Below are positions 1 through 10,100 of a stretch of DNA of 64,000 bases, piece by piece. Source of the DNA: Drosophila pseudoobscura (taxonomy: Eukaryota; Arthropoda; Insecta; Diptera; Drosophilidae); NCBI RefSeq assembly GCF_009870125.1, contig NC_046683.1, positions 14,145,001-14,209,000 of the forward strand. The letters are read 5' to 3'. The stretch's first letter is position 1, and each line of letters begins with the position of its first letter. Made by a program: the position numbers and the translations under genes. The notes below the pieces were generated by a model. The model was given only the letters and a program-made list of their open reading frames with translations, was not told the origin of the DNA and did no database searches.

Positions 1-3000
1 ATCCAGAAAGAGACCCTTATTTCGTGTGTGTACTGTTACAGCGGCGCCTTGAACCGAACGCCGACTGCGAGTGTCCGTAATTAAAACATGCGCCGAATAG
101 CAGCAGCAAACTGTTCTCATTTCTCGTGTCAGCGGCGGTCGAGTGGTGGTCGCTCGGTGTGGTGTAGGCGGCTGGGGTAGAAAATGGTCCTAGTAGGGGG
201 CGGCGTACATAGCGTATGCGTAACATTTCTCGACAGCCCATTCTTCTTTCCAATCTGCTGAAACTGAATTCCAATTTGAATTGAGAAGGAAAATCTGTGC
301 TTTTGTATGTGTGTATCTTTTGTGTACAGGGGTTGCATTTCCTACACACACGCACACCCACCCCCCTCCTATAGGGCATATAGGGATGGATACACAGACA
401 CTTTGCCATAGCAGCAACAGCAGCCATCAGAGATTTTCGCACAGGAGGCTGATTGAGATGGACGCTACTGTGTCGGCAGCAGCATCGCAGTAGCAGCGCA
501 GCGCAGCAGCAGCAGCAGCCGCTGCTTTCAGGGGGTGGGTCGGACGAAAATTTCATAGTCGAAAAATTTGAAACAAGTACAGTTCCAATTGGAAAACAAG
601 CGACTGGCACATGGCAACGTCGTCGCAAGGTTGTATCTGTGTGCGTGTGGGTTGTATCTGTGAATCATTTAACCGTTAGTTTCCTCCTTACTGCTGTTCC
701 CCGTATAAGTATGTACATTAAATACATACATATATGATACTCCTTCCACAATATATGCACACATATGTATTCATATACATAAGAGTATATATATTCATAT
801 CATTCACATGGGGGCATATATGCGTTTGCCCATTGCCCATTGCCCCGTGTGCGCCGTCGCCGCGGCCCGCCAGCACCGCCGCCGCCGCATGCGTAACGTA
901 CTTTTTCACTGTTGTTTCTACTTTTTCCCCTCCTCCTCCGTCTCCGCCCCTTCCCGCACTTTATTTTGTTTTTATCTTGCATTGCTTTTGTGGACATTTA
1001 CGTCAAGATACACTCTCACACACACACACACACACATGTAGATACAGAACATACACATGCAGCAGTGTGCCAGAAAGAGTGGGAGAGAGAAGAAAGAAAG
1101 AGCGAGAGCGAGAGAGAGAGAGAGAGAGAGCACTCGGCGCACTAGTAAGAGATAGAACACGAAATAGCAATCGATTAGTTATTTGCGTACAGAGCGGAGA
1201 GCGCACTGTCGATTGTATGTGTGTATACAGTATGCCACACAGTGGAACCTCTCGCAGTGGAAACCATTCGAAAAGGCCTCGAAAAGGGTCTCATTTGGAA
1301 GGAATCGGTGCCGAGGACTTATCCAGAGGCTATTTTTAGAGACACAACCCTTGCATTGGTCATTCTGTGGGATTGCTGGAGCACTTGCCGCCAAAACTGC
1401 TTTCAATGCATATAAATTGCATCGGAATTAAATAGTTTTCGCCTACTCTTACGAGTACCCTCCTCTGTTCCGCCTCTAGAGAGCCGTGAGCCCCAAAGAG
1501 CATTATCTTTGTACTACACTCCACACTCGACACTCGTGTGGTATTAAATATAAACAAATATACTGCTCGTAAATTGGACTCTCGTGGAACAGCTAGCACT
1601 AAGCATGTCAGAGATTTCGAAGCGTGATAGCTGCGTTGACAGCAATCCCCTGAACATCCCTGAACAATTGCTCCCACTGTGCCACCGTGCCACTTCCAGC
1701 ATGCGCCAAAGCTGCTGCTGCTTCTGCTGCTGCATGTGTGGATGTGTCTGTGCTTGTGGGGCAGTGAGCGCGCTGACGCAGTGGGAGTTTGCCTGGCCCC
1801 ATGCACACTTGCATACGTACAAATCGTGGAGGGAGCACAGGTTTTTCTAGGCGGTGGGCGCATGCACCCACTATCGTTGAGCACGGCAAATACGGAAAAT
1901 GTAATACCATCCGAAAGCGAAAAGAACAACATAACATTTCTAAGTATTTCAAATGCTCTTTGCCTGTTCTCTCTCTCTCTCTCTCTCTCAGTGTATCTGT
2001 GCTTGTTATAAATAGATCAGGGCAGAGCATCAGCTGCGCCCAGACACAGGTCGCACAGCATTGCCAAGTGCAATTAAGCTCTCTTTGCTGGCAGCGCTGC
2101 CATATGCGCAAGCGCCGAGTGTGTGTGTGACCGCTAGAAACGAGCCACGGGGCCAGCCCTTTTCTTTGGGAGCTTGGCAGATAGATATTCTTGTTTCCTT
2201 CACGCATTGTGTGTTTGCTTGTGCGTGTGTGTGTGTGTTTTGCGGGGCACAAGCTTGTAGCATGCTTCTCAGCGCACTCGCACTTGGCTGAACTTTGCGC
2301 AGTCCTGCGTGAAGAAAAACAAATAGAGAAAGTAGCGAAGAGCAAAGTTTGCGCACTCAATATCCCAAAAAGACGGCACACTGTCGGGTCATCCAATAGG
2401 TACGTGCTATCGATCACATTTCCATTCTTCTTTATTCGTTAAAATCTTAGAATACTGCGAGATCGCATATCGAATCGGTTGTTGGAAAAATTCCAGTTGT
2501 CTAGCATTTCAAAAATATTCGCTGGCGATCTTCCGAGCCCTGGGTATCAGGTGTTCTTATCGCTGGAAAATATATCATTATACCAGAAACCAGTACCAGT
2601 ACCAGTTCCAGTAACATAGTTGGAAACAATCCTTAATTCAACTCTCAGCAATTCTAAACAATCAATCATTAGAAATAAGAATATACGAATCAACACAATA
2701 TGGATACACCTTTCCTTTACCTTTGAAATGGCTATGTCCAAGGGCTTTCTGTAAATACAAATCTGTGCCGGGACACAGATGTTCAAGGGTTACCACTTAC
2801 CCTTTGCTGACATTTGTGGGCTCTTTTTATGCCCGCCACTGTACAGTGGAGGAGAACAGTGTGATTTTGGCATGCCCCAGTGACACGTGCAAGTGATACG
2901 CGCTTACCGCAGCTCAAAAAGCCACCCTCTGTTGCCACCCTATACAGAGAACACAGTGAGAGAGAGAGAGAGAGAAGTGGTGCACACTGTGGTGTGGTGG

Positions 3001-5976
3001 TGGTGCTTTACTGCTGGTGGTGGGTGGTGGTGGTGCCGAAGAGTACGTGCAGTGCATGCGTGGCCATATGTCCGCCGGGGTTAGGGACGGGAGACGAGAG
3101 ACGGGACACTGACACTGTCACTATCAAGCGCCAGGAGTTTGCGTGCCGTGCCGCCTTGTAGGTTTTATCTTGTTCTTGCTGTTTTTGTTATTTACGGAAT
3201 CGGTGTTGCGGCGATAGTGGTGGTGAAAGTAAAGTGGTGGTGGTGTTCCAAGGGTTGATGTTTCGAGCTGAATTTCTTTTTCAGGGGGCCTGGGACTTCC
3301 TCCGAGCTGGTGGGTATGGGGGAGGGGGGATGAGCACTTTTTTGGGGGTAAGCTGCGCAGCCCTGCAAAAGCACGCGCACACACATGCACACAAATATCG
3401 CTGTCCCTCTCCAATGCTGCGCAGGATGGCTGCCCGGGATGGTGGGAGGGGTGTTAGGCTGGGTACGCATATGCAGGCGAAAGCTTTTCCCACGGAAGCT
3501 CTCTGTTTTGCTGTTTCCCAGCGCTGAGCTTCTAGCTCTGTTCTTACTCTCCGCGGCGCTCTCTCTCTTTGTTCTTTTGTGGGTGGAGCGGGGGGTGCTG
3601 CAAAGGTAAACAGTTACTTTCAGAGGTAGAACAACGGCTGCTAAAGGAGGACAGCATTACATATACGATACTCGTGCGGAGGGCTTTTCTTTCGCGCTCT
3701 CTCTCTATCTCTTACTTTTTCTTTCTTTTTCTCTCTCTGTCAAACGCGTCGCCCAGCGACGTCGACGCATGGGCGCAGTATTGATTTTTAACTGCGTCGA
3801 CGTCGCTGCCCCTGTCCGTGGGGTGGTTTGGCATTGCGTTCTACTCCGCTCCGCTCCGCTTCGGTCCGCTCTGCTTGTGGCTCTGTTGATGTTGCTGTTC
3901 TTGTTACTCCTCCCTTGGCCGCCTCTAAAGCAAGCACTGCCGCTGGCGCTGCCGTTCTCTGAGCAAACGCAAATAGAACTCAACGTTTCGGCGCAGCACC
4001 CAGCCGGCAGCACAGCCGCAGCACAGCCGCAGCACAGCCGCAGCGCAGCACTGAGCCGCACTCAGAAGAGCCACACGGAGTCACACAGCCGCCAGAGCTG
4101 CCAGAGAGAGAGCTGCAATCGGTCCGGGTCCGGGTTGGAGAGCTACAATCATACCATATTTCAAGTCCAATCGCAGTTCCAGTTCCGATTTTGCTCTGTT
4201 TTCTCTGCGTCTGCGTTAAAGAGTTCTCCTAGAAAACACATACCGGAAAAGTGCTCAAGTGAAATATAAACAATCTTGTTTTTCATTGTTTCGTGTCTTG
4301 AAAAGTGCGTGAAATAATAATAAATGTCGATGCCAGAAGTCCCAGAGCCATAGATACAGTAACGGATCCCAATTGGATTTTCCACTCTCTGAACCCCCGG
4401 GAAGGAACCCCCCAAAGCGAATTTAAAACCCGAATAGCAAAAAACTGTTAAGGCAAGCAATAAAAATAATTTCAAAGTTTCAACAAGAAATAAATATTTA
4501 CATATATTTGGCTGTCGATATGGAAAAATATGTCGATTTTGCCAAATTTTGGGCTTCGAATTCGAGTTCGAACTCGCAGTCGAATGCACTGCGCACGTGC
4601 AGAGGCCCCTGGCAAGCTACACCCGAAAGAGTGGGCAAGGGAGGGGGAGAGTGATTGCCAGTAGAAAGAACCAAGCTGTGAGAGTCTGCGCAGTGAGGGG
4701 AGGACGGCACATGTTCTTATTGGGGTAGAGAGAGAGAGGGAAGAGAGATAAAGCGAGAGTGAAAGTGAAAGAGAGGGAGGACAGTGAGGGAGGGTACAGA
4801 GTGTTTTATTGTTTATTTGTTTAATATGTTAATGTTCTTATATTTTCTTAATTGTTTTTTACAAAATTATCGAAAGTAAAGACTCTTAAGAAATACAAAA
4901 AAAATTATTCAGAGATATTTAATGGATAAGGAGTAAAATGTAAATCAAGACGGCGATCGAAAGAGATGGAAGAATGCCGTGCCCGGAAAACCAAATGAAG
5001 AAATAGTGCCAAAGTTATTACTATTCTCATTTCCATTGTTTAACTGTTTAACGATTAAATTGTGTACTAAAAGAATAACGAAGACAGGGATGACTACATA
5101 CGAGTCTGCATGTAGATGGTCAAATCAGAGAGAGAGAGAGAAAGAGAACGAGAGAGGGTTCTGATCGGTTCTAGATAATTTATTTGATCCGTATTATCCT
5201 AAATCGAAAAGGGGGATGTCCCATAAATAAAGGGAAAGGTTTCTCAAGTCATTCCAGGCAACAGAAAAGTATTCATGGCTATTGCCATCAGGTGGTATGC
5301 CACATGCGAACACTCTGTTAACCTTGTCGACCCTGCCTACCCCCTGCACCCTGCACCCTGCCCACACATACTCGCACGTTCCCGAGGCCCAGCATTGGAC
5401 CCTACACGTAAAAGTAGTTCATTGGAGCTGCTACAAACTGTAGCACGGGGTCCAATGCTGTTCGATAAAGTGCAGCTGTGGAACACCAAACAGCACCACG
5501 TAAACGTGAATAAATGGCAATTAGTTTGAAACTATTCGTATTGAGATACAGATGACAGAGCATCATCGTTTTCAAAGGTGCTTTGAAGATCCGATTTTGG
5601 AAAATATCCAAGCTATATTTTGTGCAATCTGCGGCACCTCTGGGGGCCCCCCATCGCCCCCGTCTGTCCCCATCCCACTATTGTTCTGACCGCAGCTGTT
5701 TATACATATTAACTTACATACAAATGGAGATATACATTTATTTTCGTGTCTGTTTTGGTTGTTATTGTTGTTCGGTTTTGTTTTTGGGGCGTTGCGCATG
5801 CGCGCCTATGACCTGATTCACATTTCGCTTATCAGCGAGAGAACTGTACAGCGTTTTTCACTGTAGAGCTTCTCGCAAGAAAGAGAGAGCAATACCTATG
5901 TATATATAGTCGTATTTGTACATAAGTAAGTCAATTAAATGTTAATTGTGTTTTCTGCTTTTGTGTGTCTCCACAG
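1..5976. other. Upstream region of ewg, no gene recognised
   Basis: No exon of a recognisable protein was found on either strand. The sequence is rich in CA/TG runs (about 1015-1035), GA runs (1105-1130, 2955-2975, 5128-5150), CT runs (1970-1990) and GGT/TGG-rich stretches (2995-3040). Open frames here are long only because these repeats lack stops. Around 4008-4330 there is CAG-rich, purine/A-rich DNA with a three-fold CAGCACAGCCG repeat that resembles a Drosophila 5' untranslated exon, possibly the first ewg exon, but no convincing donor site was identified. Confidence 0.5.
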
Positions 5977-6157
5977 CTCTTATCATCACACAGTGCGCAT
6001 GCGAATAAGGGGCCACAAGTCGAAGGAACGAAGGTGAAGGAGGACCGGACCGGACAAGACCAGACTAGAGGACCAGACAAAGAGACAGAGAGAGAGAGAG
6101 AGCCGGACGAGAGAGTGAGAGACAGATCCAGCAAGGCGGCACCCACACCCAGGCAAA
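5977..6157 (+). other. ewg: ewg 5' untranslated leader (start of first coding exon)
   Basis: A pyrimidine-rich tract ending in ctccacag (5969-5976) is a good acceptor, so the exon probably begins at 5977. The leader contains one ATG (5999) that opens a 12-codon upstream frame ending at TGA 6035-6037, well before the main frame. The reading frame of ewg is closed by TGA at 6116-6118 and open from 6119. No in-frame ATG lies between that stop and the conserved DNA-binding region, which points to a non-AUG start. Confidence 0.6.
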
Positions 6158-7102
6158 CTGGCAACCACAAGCTATCGTCTGGTCGTGGCCCCGGCCAACA
6201 GCCAGCGGAACTCCGGCGGCAGCAATGTGGTAGTGACAACCACCGGCGGCAATGGCGGTCCCAATTCCAGCGGCGGCAACGGGAGCAATGGCAGCTCTGG
6301 GAGCGGAGGCCTCAACGTGACGACCATCACGACGACGAGCAGCGGCAGCCACAGTCACAGCCAGGTGCAGTCCGGCGGTAGCCAGAGCAACGGCACCACC
6401 TACAAGATCGAGATGCTCGACGAGGAAATCCAGAGCCTGGGCAGCGACGACGACGAGGAGGATCTAATCAGCAGTGATGGGAGCCTGTACGACGCGGAGC
6501 TCGGCTCGATACCGGTCAACGATGATGTCGCCCATCAGCTGGCCGCCGCCGGACCGGTCGGTGTGGCGGCGGCAGCGGCCATCGCCAGCTCAAAGAAGCG
6601 CAAGCGGCCGCACTGCTTCGAGACGAACCCGTCGGTGCGCAAGCGGCAACAGAACCGGCTGCTGCGCAAGCTGCGTGGCATCATCTACGAGTTCACGGGT
6701 CGCGTCGGCAAGCAGGCGGTAGTGCTGGTGGCAACGCCAGGCAAGCCCAACACCAGCTACAAGGTATTCGGCGCCAAGCCGCTGGAGGATGTGCTGCGCA
6801 ACCTGAAGAACATCGTCATGGACGAGCTGGACAATGCGCTGGCGCAGCAGGCGCCGCCACCGCCCCAGGACGATCCGTCGCTGTTCGAGCTGCCCGGTCT
6901 GGTGATCGACGGGATACCAACGCCCGTCGAAAAGATGACCCAGGCCCAGCTGCGGGCGTTCATTCCACTGATGCTCAAGTACTCGACGGGACGGGGCAAG
7001 CCCGGCTGGGGACGGGAGTCGACGCGGCCACCCTGGTGGCCCAAGGAACTGCCGTGGGCCAATGTGCGGATGGATGCCCGCTCCGAGGACGACAAGCAGA
7101 AG
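6158..7102 (+). CDS. ewg: ewg coding exon 1: N terminus and DNA-binding domain
   Basis: The exon encodes a Gly/Asn/Ser-rich N terminus, then the acidic run after IEMLDEEIQSLGSDDD, then the conserved NRF-1 domain containing KKRKRPHCFETNPSVRKRQQ, LRGIIYEFTGRVGKQAVVL and the tryptophan-rich GRGKPGWGRESTRPPWWPKE. It ends AAG|GTGGGT in phase 0. The first in-frame ATG (about 6412) lies inside this domain's upstream acidic segment, so translation must start at a near-cognate codon; CTG 6158 has the better context, CTG 6179 and GTG 6185 are alternatives. Confidence 0.93.
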
Positions 7103-10100
7103 GTGGGTGGGGTGGGTGTTAAACAGCCCCCCCGTTGAATTACCGAATCGTACTAATCACAAATTTCCCTCCCGTCTATCCATCTGTCCATCTCCCATCT
7201 CTGGTGGCTACAGATCAGCTGGACGCACGCGCTGCGCAAGATCGTGATCAACTGTTACAAATATCATGGACGGGAGGACCTGCTGCCGACCTTTGCCGAT
7301 GACGATGACAAGGTGAACGCTTTGATCTCGCAATCGGGTGACGAGGACGAGGACATGGAGCTATCCAGCACGCCCACCATCCACACAGTGACAACAATGA
7401 CGCCACCGTCAGGGAACAGCAATGTGAGTATGACCCAGTAGGCTCCCAATCCCGACCAATTCCCATTTCTGATCGGCGTTCAGCGGCAGCGCGACGTCTG
7501 GGTTTCACGGCTTGACAAGGCGCACAAAAACTAATCTCTGTCTGGTCCATCCTGCATCCCCCCATTCCCATCCATCCGTGGTTCATCCAATCACTCCCAT
7601 TCGATTCCACTAACCCCACATTTGATCCATTCAATTAACTAACCGTCAAACTCCCACCTCCAACATTGAACTCCAACGAACAGCAGCCGCAGCAGGTCAA
7701 TGTGGTGAAGATCAACAGCGCCGGTACGGTGATCACCACCCACACGGCGCAGACCAACTCCCCGGCCCCGACGATTATCCAGAGCACCAACAACCAGCAC
7801 GTGACCACCACGGCCACTCTGCCGGCCTCCACCAAGATCGAGATATGCCAGGCGCCGGCCCAACAACACCACCAGCAGCAGCAGCAGCAGCACCAGCAAC
7901 AACAGCAGCAACAGCAGCAGCAGCAACAGCAGCAACAGCATCACCAGCAGCAACAGCAGCAGCACCACCAGCAGCAGCAACAACAGCACCACCAGCAGCA
8001 CCACCTCCCCGCCGGCAGCACCGTTCACATTCAGCCCATAAGCGGCGGCCAGCCGCAGACCATACAGCTGACGACCGCCAGCGGGACGACCACGGCCACC
8101 GCTGTTCCAACGACGGCCGCCGCCGTAAGTGCCGCCGCCCAGGCAGCGGCCGCAGCCCAGAATTCGGCCGCCCAGACTGTCACTGCCCAACAGATTGCGA
8201 ATGCCCAAGTTTGCATCGAGCCCATAACGCTGAGCGACGTTGATGTTCGTACTAATCTGAAAATGGAACTGAATCTGAAACTGAAACTGAATACGAATCT
8301 GAATCCGATTGGCATTCTTTCTGTTCTGATTCGGTTTTTGTATTCCACTAATCAACGAGCCGGGAACACGACGTGGACCTATGGCACATGCACAAAGACA
8401 TCTATATTGGCAGGGCAAGGGCAAAAGATCCATTATATATGAGAGAGAGAGAGAGAGAGAGCTATGTTGAAAAACAATGGGCGAAAATTTGTTTAGGAAG
8501 TATTTGGTGGCCCCCACCAATCCTAAGATTATATTTTGACTCTGGGAGTAGTCCAACAACAAAAAAAAAACAACCCTTATCAGCGAAGTTCGAGTCGAGC
8601 ATTAGTTTTCCGCGTCATGCACGCGCCATGTATGTTGTTATTGCAATTATCTGACATTCTAGTCTGCAACATTCGCTTGTACGTCTTGTAGCAAGGACGT
8701 GCCTAAGATAGAGAAACTCTTAACAATTCTAGATGATAGACTCTTCCTAATAGGACTTCCAATCAAAGTCACGAACGACTCAATTGATGAGGATGAATGC
8801 AGTCACACAAGAAAGAGAGGCATTCATTCAGAAGTACTTTATTTTGAGATAGATAAAGGGATTGGGCAGTAACTGATTGAAGAATGCTTGATCTAATCGA
8901 TGCTGGAAAACCAAAAGCCATGCAATTTGCAACGTGTCCGTGTCCCCATCCGAGCTGTGGCATCGCGCCCACATGCACTTTGCAACTGCGGTATAGAGTC
9001 CTGTGCATAGTCGTCCATAGGTGCGCGTCAATTGCCCAAAAACCTCTTTTGTTCGCAGATTATTATTTGGCTCAACGTTATGTTGTTCTGCTGCTGATGT
9101 TTGCTGTGTTTTTTCTTGTTTCTTGCCTCGTTCTATTATCATTTTGTTAATACCTAACATTAGTAGATATCTTGATGTACTGTACTTCTGCTTGTCTGTG
9201 CGAAGAGATTAAAACCGATTATTTGATTGATATTTGATTTAATACCATTATTTTTTTGTTCTGTTTGTTTGTCTCCTAATTTTTTATACATATACAATTT
9301 GTTTGTTTTTTTTTTTTGTCTTTTTTCAGCTGGGTTTTCATTGCAAGTTCTCATTATTTCCATCTGCCACAAGTCGAACACAAATCGCACAATCGAAACA
9401 ATATCCCACACGCACACACGACTCCAACTCCAACAAAAACCAAAACCAAAATAAAACGATCTATTCACTGTGGTGTCTGCTAAATGAATGTTGCTTCGAT
9501 CCATAGAATGTTGTTTGTATATAATTTATGTTAAATTTCGTTCGATTTTTTGCTGTTTTTTTTGCTGCACTTCTTAAGATATGATTTGCCTCGTTCGCTT
9601 GATTAACTTTTAGCAGTGCTATATCTGATAACGTTGCATAACCCCATTCTCGACCGCCTCTCTTTCCCGTACAGTACACCACGCAGACTGTTCTCTCGCA
9701 GAACGCTGATGGCACGGTGTCCCTCATCCAGGTGGATCCCAACAATCCCATTATCACGCTGTCGGACGGCACAACCGCCCAGGTGCAGGGCGTGGCAACG
9801 GTGAGTAGTGCCCGTTCCCCTAGGGAGTGCTCTTTGTACGACTTGAACAACTCCATTAATGTCTTTGCTCTTTGATCTTTGCAGCTGCATCAGGGCGAGG
9901 GTGGAGCCACCATCCAGACCGTACAAAGTCTCACCGATGTCAACGGGCATGAGAACATGACCGTGGATCTGACCGAGACGCAAGATGGCCAAATCTATAT
10001 CACCACCGAGGATGGGCAGGGTGAGTAGTGCATATCGGATAAGAAAACTGAATGAGGCTCATGCATCGTCCTGTCTTCCCTCCAGGCTATCCCGTCTCCG

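Noticed and set aside
1608..2417. Minus-strand open frame of 269 codons in the ewg upstream region
   Set aside because: Long because GA/CA repeats lack stops; no conserved-looking segment.
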